64,000 nt of DNA from Novosphingobium arvoryzae (GTDB lineage Bacteria; Pseudomonadota; Alphaproteobacteria; Sphingomonadales; Sphingomonadaceae): contig NZ_BMZD01000002.1 in assembly GCF_014652615.1 (NCBI RefSeq), positions 62,001 through 126,000 on the forward strand. Direction: 5' to 3'. The position numbers were made by a program, and so were the translations under genes. Shown piece by piece: positions 8,654 through 17,235 of the stretch. The notes beneath the pieces are model-generated. The model saw only the letters and a program-made list of their open reading frames with translations, did not search any database and was not told where the DNA came from. Within the stretch, counting starts at the first letter, position 1, and each line of letters opens with the position of its first letter.

Positions 8654-9961
8654 ATGACCTCCCAGACCCACCTGATCCGCAGCCGCCGGTTTCTGCCGCT
8701 GTTCATCACCCAGCTTTTGAATGCCTTCAACGACAACCTGTTCAAGAACGCGATGGTGCTGTTCGCGATCTACAGCATCTATGAGACCGAGGAGCAGGGC
8801 GCGGCGTTCAGCGCGCTGGCCTCGGCGGTGTTCATCCTGCCGTTCTTCCTGTTGTCGGCACTGGCCGGGCAACTGGCCGACGGCCGGGACAAGGCGCGGA
8901 TCATCCGGATCGTGAAGGCCTGCGAAATCGCGATCATGGCCGTCGGCGGCGGCGGATTGCTGCTGGCCTGGATGGGCGTGGGCGTGGACCTGCTGGCGAT
9001 GCCGCTGCTGATGCTGGCGCTGTTCGCGATGGGCGTGCACTCCACCTTCTTCGGCCCGATCAAGTATGCGATCCTGCCCCAGCACCTGCATCCGCAGGAA
9101 GTGCTGGCCGGCACCGGCCTGGTCGAAGCCGGCACCTACATAGCCATCCTGACCGGCACGATCCTGGCCGGCTGGCTGGAAGTGGAATGGGCAGCGCTGG
9201 CCGTGTTCGTCACGGCGATCGTCGGTTACCTCGTCAGCCGCCATGTGCCCGACGCTCCGCCGCTGGCCGTGCCGGAGCCGCTGGATTACAACGTCTGGCG
9301 CTCTTCCATCGCGCTGGTTCGCAACACGGTGCACGACCGCCGGGTATTCCTGGCAATCATGGCAATCAGCTTTTTCTGGACCATCGGTTCGGTGCTGTTC
9401 ATCCAGTTCGGCCCGCTGGCCAAGAACGTGCTGACCGCCAGCAAGGAAGTGGCCAGCCTGTTCCTGGTCATTTTCTCGGTCGGGGTGGCGATCGGTTCGG
9501 TATCGGTCAACGCGCTGCTGAAAGGCACGGTTTCCGCGCGCTACTCGCCCGGATCTGTGATCGTCATGGGTCTGTTCGTGGTCGGCTTCTTCATGGTCTG
9601 CCGCCACTGGACGCCGCACCCGGACGGCGAACTGATGAACGCGGCCCGCTTCATGGCCGAACCGCTGGCCGCGCCACTGCTGCTGATGCTGCTGGGCATC
9701 GCGATTTCGGGGGGGATGTTCGTCGTGCCGCTCTATGCGTTCCTGACCACCTTCGTGGACAAATCGCAGACCGCGCGGACCGTCGCGGCGAACAACATCG
9801 TCAATTCGGGGGCCATGGTCGGTGGGTCGCTGCTGGCGTTCGGCCTGTCGGCAGCGGGCGTGGCGATCATCACGCAGCTGCTGCTCAGCGCGGCGATGTG
9901 CCTGGTATCGGCCTGGCTGGGCCACCTGCTGGTCAAGGCGGAGCGCGCGGCCGCCGCCTGA
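8654..9961 (+). CDS. MFS transporter, LplT-like lysophospholipid flippase
   Basis: This 435-residue protein has about 12 hydrophobic segments. Its N-terminus (FLPLFITQLLNAFNDNLFKNA) matches the LplT branch of the major facilitator superfamily, which moves lysophospholipids inward across the inner membrane for re-acylation. In many bacteria this domain is fused to or followed by an acyltransferase (Aas); neither is present here, so the acyltransferase partner must be elsewhere or the substrate may differ. The gene is divergent from pgsA across about 105 bases and converges with a small membrane ORF. Confidence 0.8.
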   Translation: MTSQTHLIRSRRFLPLFITQLLNAFNDNLFKNAMVLFAIYSIYETEEQGAAFSALASAVFILPFFLLSALAGQLADGRDKARIIRIVKACEIAIMAVGGGGLLLAWMGVGVDLLAMPLLMLALFAMGVHSTFFGPIKYAILPQHLHPQEVLAGTGLVEAGTYIAILTGTILAGWLEVEWAALAVFVTAIVGYLVSRHVPDAPPLAVPEPLDYNVWRSSIALVRNTVHDRRVFLAIMAISFFWTIGSVLFIQFGPLAKNVLTASKEVASLFLVIFSVGVAIGSVSVNALLKGTVSARYSPGSVIVMGLFVVGFFMVCRHWTPHPDGELMNAARFMAEPLAAPLLLMLLGIAISGGMFVVPLYAFLTTFVDKSQTARTVAANNIVNSGAMVGGSLLAFGLSAAGVAIITQLLLSAAMCLVSAWLGHLLVKAERAAAA

Positions 9962-9969
9962 GGTGCGGA

Positions 9970-10176
9970 TCAGGCGATGAACGCGCTGACCGCCACGAAG
10001 CAGGCGCAATAGGCAATCAGGAATTCGCGGACCGAATCCAGCGACAGCCAACGCGGGCGGCGCAGCAGCTGCAGCGGCTCCGTGCCGCGCCGCACGTGCG
10101 GGGGCAGGCTCGCCAGGAAAGGATGGCGGGCAGTTTCATCAGTAAGGACCAGCGACCGTCGTTTCATGTTTTTCAT
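9970..10176 (-). CDS. Small membrane-anchored protein of unknown function
   Basis: This 68-residue protein has a basic, Arg-rich N-terminal half and one C-terminal transmembrane segment (roughly residues 49-67, ending VAVSAFIA). Codon use is like the neighbours, and the stop is eight bases from the convergent MFS gene, which supports a real gene. Two in-frame ATGs (10176 and 10167) are possible starts; neither has a strong ribosome site. An element resembling a CtrA site (TTAA-N7-TTTA, 10186-10200) sits directly upstream. I do not recognise the family. Confidence 0.6.
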   Translation of the reverse strand: MKNMKRRSLVLTDETARHPFLASLPPHVRRGTEPLQLLRRPRWLSLDSVREFLIAYCACFVAVSAFIA

Positions 10177-10334
10177 GGGGATGGCTTAAGAAGATATTTA
10201 CCACCGTTCCACCCGCAAAATCGCGGTTAACGGGGCCCTTCCCGAACTGGGACAGTAACCATTCCTGTTGGTTAAACCCGCCCCCGCACGCGCCGCGCGT
10301 TGCCGAGCGCCAGCGGCGCGGCTAGCATCGCGGC

Positions 10335-12005
10335 ATGACCGAACCCCAGACCATGACCGGCGGCCGCCTGCTGGTGGATTGCCTGATCGCGCAGGGCTGC
10401 GACCGCATCTTCACTGTCCCGGGCGAGAGCTTTCTTGCCGTACTCGACGCCCTGCACGATTCGCCCGAAATCGACACCGTTGTCTGCCGCCAGGAAGGCG
10501 GGGCGGCATTCATGGCCTGCGCCGACGGGACGATGACCGGCAAGCCCGGCGTCTGCTTCGTCACGCGCGGCCCCGGCGCGACGAACGCCAGCATCGGCGT
10601 CCACGTGGCGATGCAGGATTCGCAGCCGATGATCCTGTTCATCGGCGATGTCGATCGCGGGATGCGCGACCGCGAGGGCTTTCAGGAAGTCGATTTCCAG
10701 GCGATGTTCGCGCCGCTGTGCAAATGGGCCGCCCGGATCGACGACCCGGCCCGCATCCCCGAATATATCGCGCGGGCCTGGTCCACCGCGATTTCCGGCC
10801 GCCCCGGCCCGGTCGTGCTGGCCCTGCCCGAGGACATGCTGCTCGAAGCCGTGAGCGGCCAGACCCCGCGCCCCGCCGTGACCCGGCCCGCACAGGCCGT
10901 CTGCCCGGATGCCCTCGCCGCCGCGATCGACCTGATCGGCGATGCCGCCGCTCCCGTCGCGATCATCGGCGGCGCGGGCTGGAATGCCAAGGCCCGCGCG
11001 CATTTCACCCGGTTTGCCGAAAAGATCGGCCTGCCCGTGGCGGGCGCGTTCCGGCGGCAGGATGCGATTGCCAATTCCAGCAAGGTCTGGGCGGGGAATC
11101 TGGGTTATGGCCCCAACCCAAAACTGGTCGAGCGGATCAAGCTGGCCGACGTGGTGCTGGTGGTCGGTGCGCGACTGGGCGAGGCGACGACCGATGGCTA
11201 CACCCTGATCACGCCCGACCATCCCGGCCAGACCCTGATTCACATCCACCCTGATCCGGAGGAACTGGGCCGCGTCTATCGCCCGGACCTGGCGATCTGC
11301 GCCGACATGGCCGAATTTGCCGAGGCCGCCGCGCTGTGGTGCGACGATGTGATCCCGTTCGATGCGGGCGAGCAGGCCCACGCCGAATGGCTGGAATGGA
11401 CCACGGCCAAACCCGCGGATTTCCCGCTCGACATGGCCGCCTGCGTCACCGCGATGCGCGCGGCGCTGCCGGATGACAGCTTTATCTGCAACGGTGCGGG
11501 CAACTTTTCCGGCTGGTGGCACCGGTACTGGCACTACAACGGCTTTCCCTGCCAGTTGGCGCCAACTTCGGGCGCAATGGGCTATGGCGTCCCCGCCGCT
11601 GTCGCCGCCGCGCGCCGGTTCCCGGACCGCACGGTGGTCGCGCTGGCCGGGGACGGCGATTTCCTGATGAACGGACAGGAACTGGCCACCGCCGTGCAAT
11701 ATGGCTGCGACCTGCTGGTCGTGCTGGTGGATAACGGTGCCTATGGCACGATCCGGATGCACCAGGAGCGCGAGTTTCCGGAGCGCGTGTCTGCCACCAC
11801 GCTGGCCAACCCGGACTTTGCCGCCCTCGCCCGCGCCTATGGCGGCTGGGCCGAGCGGGTCGAAACCACCGCCCAGTTCACCGCCGCCCTCGCCGAAGCC
11901 CAGGCCCGCAAGGGGCTGCGGCTGCTACACCTGGTGATCGACGTCGAACAGCTCAGCGCTGGCGGTGCGACGGTGTCAGGGCTGCGGGCGAAAGCGCGAA
12001 GTTAG
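10335..12005 (+). CDS. Thiamine-diphosphate enzyme, acetolactate-synthase-like
   Basis: This 556-residue protein has the three-domain layout of the acetolactate synthase / pyruvate oxidase superfamily. The catalytic Glu is in the N-terminal PYR domain (VVCRQEGGAAF), a central nucleotide-binding-like domain follows, and the C-terminal PP domain carries the ThDP-Mg motif GDG-x(~25)-N (LAGDGDFLMNG ... LVDNGAYG). No regulatory small subunit (ilvH/ilvN) is adjacent, and the sequence does not let me choose between acetolactate synthase, benzoylformate decarboxylase-like or another 2-oxo-acid lyase. Its stop overlaps the convergent EVE gene by four bases. The substrate is unknown. Confidence 0.85.
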   Translation: MTEPQTMTGGRLLVDCLIAQGCDRIFTVPGESFLAVLDALHDSPEIDTVVCRQEGGAAFMACADGTMTGKPGVCFVTRGPGATNASIGVHVAMQDSQPMILFIGDVDRGMRDREGFQEVDFQAMFAPLCKWAARIDDPARIPEYIARAWSTAISGRPGPVVLALPEDMLLEAVSGQTPRPAVTRPAQAVCPDALAAAIDLIGDAAAPVAIIGGAGWNAKARAHFTRFAEKIGLPVAGAFRRQDAIANSSKVWAGNLGYGPNPKLVERIKLADVVLVVGARLGEATTDGYTLITPDHPGQTLIHIHPDPEELGRVYRPDLAICADMAEFAEAAALWCDDVIPFDAGEQAHAEWLEWTTAKPADFPLDMAACVTAMRAALPDDSFICNGAGNFSGWWHRYWHYNGFPCQLAPTSGAMGYGVPAAVAAARRFPDRTVVALAGDGDFLMNGQELATAVQYGCDLLVVLVDNGAYGTIRMHQEREFPERVSATTLANPDFAALARAYGGWAERVETTAQFTAALAEAQARKGLRLLHLVIDVEQLSAGGATVSGLRAKARS

Positions 12006-12421
12006 CCCTCAGCCAGCTTCAGGATGTAGTCCCATTCCGACGGCTTTACGCCGCTGACGGAGAGCCGGAACTTGGTCAGCAGGTCCATGTCGGCCAGCGC
12101 GGGATCGGCCTTGATTTCCTTGAGCGTCACCGTGCGCTTCAGCTTGCGCACCGGCTTCAGCTTCACGGCGGACCAGCGGCCGGTGTCGTCGGTCGGGTCG
12201 GGTATGTTCGATTCGGTGATTTCCGCGATCCCGACGATCTCCACCCCGATGTTGGAATGATAGAAGAACACCTGATCGCCCGGCTGCATCGCGCGCATGT
12301 TGTTGCGCGCGGTATAGTTGCGCACCCCGTCCCAGGTGCCCTCGCCCTCGGCCACCAGGTCGTCCCAGCTGTAGACGTCGGGCTCTGATTTCATCAGCCA
12401 GTAGGAATTGATTTTGGTCAT
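12002..12421 (-). CDS. EVE-domain protein
   Basis: A single EVE domain fills this 139-residue protein (YWLMKSEPDVYSWDDL at the start; GVRNYTARNNMRAM and DQVFFYHSN in the middle). EVE domains are PUA-like folds that recognise modified bases in nucleic acids; the ligand in bacterial stand-alone members is not settled. The start is placed at the ATG at 12421 because MTKINSYWLMKSEPD aligns with family N-termini, whereas the upstream extension is not conserved. It is divergent from the dioxygenase gene across 63 bases. Confidence 0.9.
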   Translation of the reverse strand: MTKINSYWLMKSEPDVYSWDDLVAEGEGTWDGVRNYTARNNMRAMQPGDQVFFYHSNIGVEIVGIAEITESNIPDPTDDTGRWSAVKLKPVRKLKRTVTLKEIKADPALADMDLLTKFRLSVSGVKPSEWDYILKLAEG

Positions 12422-12484
12422 GCCAGCACTCGCGAAAACGACTATGGGCGGGCCATAGCCACAGATTTTCGGAAACGTCCACTT

Positions 12485-13420
12485 ATGCCACTTACCACTT
12501 TGCCCGTCCTGTCGCTGGCCGACGATGCGACGGCGTTCTCGCAAGCGATCGGGGACAGCTTCAAGACTTTCGGCTTTGCCATGGTCAAGGATTTCAACAT
12601 CGACCGCGCCCTGATCGACCGGGCGTGGAAACTGTCGGAAGAGTTCTTTGCCCTGCCTGAAGCCGAAAAGCGTTCATATCACGACCCCGCGATCGCCGGT
12701 GCGCGCGGCTACACCCCGTTCGGCACCGAAATCGCCAAGGGCGCCAAGGCGCATGACCTGAAGGAATTCTGGCACATCGGCCGCGATCTGCCCGCCGGCA
12801 GTCCGCTGGCCGATTCCATGCCGCCGAACGTCTGGCCGGCCCGCCCCGCGGGCTTCCAGGAGGTGTTTCAGGAACTCTACGCCCAGTTCGACCGCACCGG
12901 CGCCACGATCCTGTCGCGCATCGCCACCTATCTGGGGCTGGATGAACACTGGTTCGATGCCGGGATCGAGGATGGCAACTCGGTCATGCGGCTGCTGCAC
13001 TATCCGCCGCTCGACATCACCGATGGCGAGGCAATCCGCGCCGGGGCGCATGGCGACATCAACCTGATCACCCTGCTGCTGGGGGCCGAGGAAGCCGGCC
13101 TGGAACTGCTGGGCAAGGATGGTGAATGGATCAGCGCCTCGCCGCCCGAAGGCGCGATGGTGATCAATGTTGGCGACATGCTGGAACGGCTGACCAACCA
13201 CGTCCTGCCCAGCACGATCCACCGCGTGCGCAATCCCAACCCGGAACGCGCGCGGTTCAGCCGCTATTCGATGCCGTTCTTCCTGCACCTGCGCAGCGAT
13301 TTTCCCATCGCCACGCTGCCCCAGTGCGTGACTGCGGAAAATCCGGATCGCTATCCCCAGTCGATCCTGGCCGACGACTTCCTGCAGCAGCGCCTGCGTG
13401 AAATCGGCCTGAAGAAGTAA
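12485..13420 (+). CDS. Isopenicillin-N-synthase-like 2-oxoglutarate/Fe(II) dioxygenase
   Basis: This 311-residue non-haem iron oxygenase has a DIOX_N-type N-terminal region (residues ~5-120) and a double-stranded beta-helix core. Iron ligands H189, D191 (GAHGDINLITLL) and H246 (STIHRVRNP) are present, as is the 2-oxoglutarate-binding R260-x-S262 pair (SRYSMPFF). The family oxidises small metabolites (flavonoids, amino acids, ethylene precursors); nothing nearby points to a substrate. It appears to be a single-gene unit, divergent from the EVE gene. Confidence 0.9.
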   Translation: MPLTTLPVLSLADDATAFSQAIGDSFKTFGFAMVKDFNIDRALIDRAWKLSEEFFALPEAEKRSYHDPAIAGARGYTPFGTEIAKGAKAHDLKEFWHIGRDLPAGSPLADSMPPNVWPARPAGFQEVFQELYAQFDRTGATILSRIATYLGLDEHWFDAGIEDGNSVMRLLHYPPLDITDGEAIRAGAHGDINLITLLLGAEEAGLELLGKDGEWISASPPEGAMVINVGDMLERLTNHVLPSTIHRVRNPNPERARFSRYSMPFFLHLRSDFPIATLPQCVTAENPDRYPQSILADDFLQQRLREIGLKK

Positions 13421-13477
13421 GGAATTGAGCGGCCTGTCCTGCCCTCCACCCGGGCCGGACAGGCTGGATTCCGGGCA

Positions 13478-13492
13478 TTAACGCAATCTTCA
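13478..13492. promoter_or_regulatory. CtrA-like site upstream of the GGDEF-EAL gene
   Basis: TTAA-N7-TTCA matches the alphaproteobacterial CtrA consensus TTAA-N7-TTAA at seven of eight fixed positions. It lies about 55 bases upstream of the GGDEF-EAL start. Chance occurrence is quite possible. Confidence 0.3.
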
Positions 13493-13544
13493 GCACGCTT
13501 TGCGAGTCTACCCCGGACCACTGGCTTGGGGGGTAACGCCAGCA

Positions 13545-15203
13545 ATGCACGCGAAGGGGCCCAGTTCCGGCGAAACCAGCCGCCAGCGCAAGGTGCGCCT
13601 TGGCGCGGCGGAGCGGGATATCGTCACGCTGGGGATTGCCCTGGCCGCCATCCTGATGTTCGTCGGCACTGGCAGCGACGTGCTGCCCGATGTCATCCGC
13701 TCGTTCAACGGACACGGACACGGGCCAAACCAGACGCTGGTCACCGCCCTGCTGCTCAACATCGCGCTGATCATCTTCGGCTGGCGGCGCTACAACCAGC
13801 TGACCAGTGAAGTCAGTGAACGCCGCAAGGCTGAGGAGCAGGCGCGCATCCTGGCGGAAACCGATCCGCTGACCGGGTGCCTCAACCGGCGCAGCGTGGC
13901 GCCGGCCACCGACCGCCTGATCGCCCAGGCCCGCCAGCGCGGGCAGGCGATTGCGTTCGTGATGCTCGATCTCGACAACTTCAAGATGGTCAACGACCTG
14001 AACGGCCACGCCACCGGCGATGTCCTGCTGCGCGCGGCGGCGGAACGGATTGCCGCGCAAGTGCCCGCCGATGGCCTGCTGGCCCGGATCGGCGGCGACG
14101 AGTTCGCAGTGGTCGCCCCGTTCGATCCGGCCGATCCCGCCGTGGTGGACCGGCTTGCCACCCGCCTGATCGACGCCGTCGCGCAGGCCGTGTTCGTCAA
14201 CTCGCTGGAAATCGAAAGCACCGTCTCGGTCGGGCTCAGCCGCAGCGACGACGATGACGCCCCGGTCGATGCCCAGACCCTGATGCACATGGCCGATATC
14301 GCCATGTACCACGCCAAAAAGCGCGGGCGGAACCGCTATTACTGGTTCGAGCATTCGATGGAGAGCGAACTGCGGTTCCGCAGCGAACTGGAATCGGGCA
14401 TTCGCCGGGGCATTCCGGCAGGCGAATTCGTGCCCTATTACGAAAAGCAGATCGACCTCGCGACGGGTGAGATCGTCGGCTTCGAAATGCTGGCGCGATG
14501 GAATTCGCCCTCGCTGGGGCTGGTCAGCCCGGACCTTTTCATCCCGGTGGCCGAGGAAATCGGCGTGATCGCCGACCTGTCGGAAAGCGTGATCCGCCAG
14601 GCCTTGCTCGACGCGCGGCACTGGAACCCGAAACTCACGCTGTCGGTCAACATCTCGCCGGTCCAGCTGCGCGATCCGTGGTTCGCGCAAAAGCTACTGA
14701 AGCTGCTGGTCGAAGCCAACTTCCCGCCCAACCGGCTGGAAATCGAGATTACCGAGAACAGCCTGCACGAGAATATCGGGCTGGTCCGCTCGATGATCAC
14801 CAGCCTGAAGAATCAGGGCATCCGGGTCAGCCTCGACGATTTCGGCACCGGCTACAGCTCGCTCTCGCAGCTGCGCACCCTGCCCTTTGACCGGATCAAG
14901 ATCGACCGCAGCTTCATCACCACGCTGCCCGACAGCAAGGATTCCGCCACCATCGTCCAATCGATCGTCGCGCTGGGCGAAGGTCTCGGCCTGCCGATCA
15001 CGGCAGAAGGCGTCGAAAGCGAGGAAGTCTTGCACGAGCTGCGTAAGTTCAGCGGGCTGAAGGCACAGGGTTACCTCTACGGGATGCCCGAAACCGCGCG
15101 CACCACGGCGGAGGAGCTGGCCCAACTGGACCTGCTGCTGGAACGCGCCGAGGCCGTGGCCGCAACCGCGCCGACCCCGCCGATCGCCCGCCGCCAGGCC
15201 TGA
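13545..15203 (+). CDS. Membrane-anchored GGDEF-EAL cyclic-di-GMP enzyme
   Basis: This 552-residue protein has two transmembrane helices (about residues 26-42 and 64-80), then a GGDEF domain with an intact GGDEF motif at 183-187, then an EAL domain from about residue 280. The EAL signature reads EML, but the acidic and lysine residues needed for hydrolysis appear present (VNISPVQLR, EITENSL, DDFGTGYSS, KIDRSF). I see no RxxD inhibitory site at the expected spacing, so product inhibition of the cyclase is unlikely. It may make or break c-di-GMP. The ATG at 13545 is preferred to the upstream TTG because of a G-rich ribosome site. Confidence 0.9.
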   Translation: MHAKGPSSGETSRQRKVRLGAAERDIVTLGIALAAILMFVGTGSDVLPDVIRSFNGHGHGPNQTLVTALLLNIALIIFGWRRYNQLTSEVSERRKAEEQARILAETDPLTGCLNRRSVAPATDRLIAQARQRGQAIAFVMLDLDNFKMVNDLNGHATGDVLLRAAAERIAAQVPADGLLARIGGDEFAVVAPFDPADPAVVDRLATRLIDAVAQAVFVNSLEIESTVSVGLSRSDDDDAPVDAQTLMHMADIAMYHAKKRGRNRYYWFEHSMESELRFRSELESGIRRGIPAGEFVPYYEKQIDLATGEIVGFEMLARWNSPSLGLVSPDLFIPVAEEIGVIADLSESVIRQALLDARHWNPKLTLSVNISPVQLRDPWFAQKLLKLLVEANFPPNRLEIEITENSLHENIGLVRSMITSLKNQGIRVSLDDFGTGYSSLSQLRTLPFDRIKIDRSFITTLPDSKDSATIVQSIVALGEGLGLPITAEGVESEEVLHELRKFSGLKAQGYLYGMPETARTTAEELAQLDLLLERAEAVAATAPTPPIARRQA

Positions 15204-15247
15204 CGCACAGGCTGGACCTGCCCCCGCGCAGGCCCTAAAGCGCGGCC

Positions 15248-16066
15248 ATGCGCGTTCCGTTCGTCAAGATGCATGGCCTGGGCAACGATTTCATCGTGCT
15301 GGATGCGCGCGTTCAGGACGTGCCGCCGATGACTGCCGCACTGGCCGCCGCGCTGGCGGACCGGCACACCGGGATCGGCTGCGATCAGCTGGTCCTGCTG
15401 GAACCCTCCACCAGCGCCGATTTCCGCATGCGGATTTTCAATGCCGACGGCGGCGAAGTGGAAGCCTGCGGGAACGCTACCCGCGCGGTTGGCGTGCTGC
15501 ACGGCGCGGCCGCCCGGATCGAGACGCTGGGCGGCGAATTGCAGGTTTCCCCGGCAGATGGCGGCATCGCGGTCGACATGGGCGTGCCCCGGTTCGAATG
15601 GGACCAGATCCCGCTGGCCTACCCGATGGACACGCACACGATGCCCGTCGCGTGGGAAGAGCTGGACCAGCCAACCGCCGTCAACGTCGGCAATCCGCAC
15701 GTGATCTTTTTCGTGCCCGATACCGATGCCCTGGAACTGGACCGGCTGGGGCCGGAGATCGAGCATGACCCGCTGTTCCCCCAGCGCGTCAACGTCAACG
15801 CTGCCACGGTTGTCAGCCGCACGCACATCCGCCTGCGGGTGTGGGAACGCGGCGTCGGGCTGACCCGCGCTTGCGGCACCGGGGCTTGCGCCACCGCGAT
15901 TGGCGCAATGCGGCGCGGTCTGGTAGAGCGCAGCGTCACCGTATCGCTGCCCGGCGGGGACCTGCGGATCGACTGGACCGACGAAGGCCGCATCCGCATG
16001 ACCGGCCCGGCCGTGGAAAGCTTTCGCGGCACCTTCGATCCGGCCACCTATGGGACTGACGGGTGA
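15248..16066 (+). CDS. dapF: Diaminopimelate epimerase
   Basis: DapF converts LL- to meso-diaminopimelate for peptidoglycan and lysine. It has 272 residues and no cofactor site; the two catalytic cysteines are C74 (EACGNATRA) and C209 (TRACGTGACAT), both in their family motifs. It is the first gene of an overlapping plus-strand run dapF-mtaB-ftsY-yciB; its last four bases overlap the GTG start of mtaB. Confidence 0.97.
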   Translation: MRVPFVKMHGLGNDFIVLDARVQDVPPMTAALAAALADRHTGIGCDQLVLLEPSTSADFRMRIFNADGGEVEACGNATRAVGVLHGAAARIETLGGELQVSPADGGIAVDMGVPRFEWDQIPLAYPMDTHTMPVAWEELDQPTAVNVGNPHVIFFVPDTDALELDRLGPEIEHDPLFPQRVNVNAATVVSRTHIRLRVWERGVGLTRACGTGACATAIGAMRRGLVERSVTVSLPGGDLRIDWTDEGRIRMTGPAVESFRGTFDPATYGTDG

Positions 16067-17235
16067 CGGTGGAAGTCATTTCGCTGGGTTGCCGGCTGAA
16101 CCTCTCCGAAAGCGAGGACTTGCGCCGGCTGCTGGGGGCGGAACGCGATCTGGTCGTCGTCAATTCCTGCGCCGTCACTTCGGAAGCTGTGCGCCAGACG
16201 CGCCAGGCAATCCGCCGCGCCCGTAAGGCCCATCCTGCCGCGCGCCTGCTCGTGACCGGCTGCGCAGCGGATGTGGAGCGCGCAGCGCTGGGTGCGATGC
16301 CCGAAGTTGACGGGTTGATTGCCAATACCGCCAAACTCGATCCGCGCAGCTGGAACGTGCCGCCTGCTCCGGCTCCCGTTTCCAGCCAGCACACCCGCGC
16401 GTTCATCGCGGTGCAGAACGGCTGCGACCATGCCTGCACGTTCTGCGTGATCCCGCAGGGGCGCGGCCCCAGCCGCTCGGTCCCGGTGGCCGAAGTGCTG
16501 CACGATGCGGAACGGCATCTGGCGGGCGGCGTGCAGGAACTGGTGCTGACCGGCGTGGACCTGACCAGCTGGGGCCATGACCTGCCCGGCGCGCCGGGCC
16601 TGGGCGTGCTGGTCGCGGCGCTGCTCGATGCCTTTCCGGCCCTGCCCCGGCTGCGCCTGTCCTCGCTCGACGGGGTGGAGATCGACGCGCAACTGTTCGA
16701 ATTGCTGGCGGGCGAGCCGCGCGTGATGCCGCACGTCCACTTGTCGCTCCAGCATGGCAACGACCTGATCCTCAAGCGGATGAAGCGCCGTCACAGCCGC
16801 GCCGATGCGGTGGATCTGGTCGCCCGGCTCAAGGCCCGCCGCCCGGACGTTGCGATCGGCGCAGACCTGATCGCGGGCTTTCCGACCGAGGATGAGGCCG
16901 CGCACGGCGACAACCTGTCGATCATCGCCGCGCTGGGCGTGGTCCACGGCCACGTGTTCCCCTACTCCCCCCGCCCCGGCACGCCCGCCGCGCGGATGCC
17001 GCAGCTGGACGCCGCCACGATCCGCGCCCGCGCCGCCGCTCTGCGCGCTGCCGTGGCCGACGAACGGGCGCGCTGGCTCTCCAGCCTGATCGATGTGCCG
17101 CAACAGGTGCTTGCGGAGCGCGACGGGACGGGCCATGCGCAAAACTTCGCAAGGGTGCGCCTCGCGCCCGATATCACAGCCGGAACCATCGTGACCGTAA
17201 TTCCCCACCGCATTTCCGAAGGCCTGCTGGCATGA
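16063..17235 (+). CDS. mtaB: tRNA t6A37 methylthiotransferase MtaB
   Basis: MtaB is a radical-SAM enzyme that adds a methylthio group to t6A at position 37 of tRNAs reading ANN codons. The 390-residue protein has the N-terminal UPF0004 domain with cluster cysteines C10, C36 and C67, then the radical-SAM motif C121-x3-C125-x2-C128 (CDHACTFC). The C-terminal TRAM-like region is short. It starts at GTG 16063, overlapping the dapF stop (GTGA), and ends in an ATGA overlap with ftsY. The dapF-mtaB-ftsY order recurs in alphaproteobacteria. Confidence 0.93.
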   Translation: MTVEVISLGCRLNLSESEDLRRLLGAERDLVVVNSCAVTSEAVRQTRQAIRRARKAHPAARLLVTGCAADVERAALGAMPEVDGLIANTAKLDPRSWNVPPAPAPVSSQHTRAFIAVQNGCDHACTFCVIPQGRGPSRSVPVAEVLHDAERHLAGGVQELVLTGVDLTSWGHDLPGAPGLGVLVAALLDAFPALPRLRLSSLDGVEIDAQLFELLAGEPRVMPHVHLSLQHGNDLILKRMKRRHSRADAVDLVARLKARRPDVAIGADLIAGFPTEDEAAHGDNLSIIAALGVVHGHVFPYSPRPGTPAARMPQLDAATIRARAAALRAAVADERARWLSSLIDVPQQVLAERDGTGHAQNFARVRLAPDITAGTIVTVIPHRISEGLLA

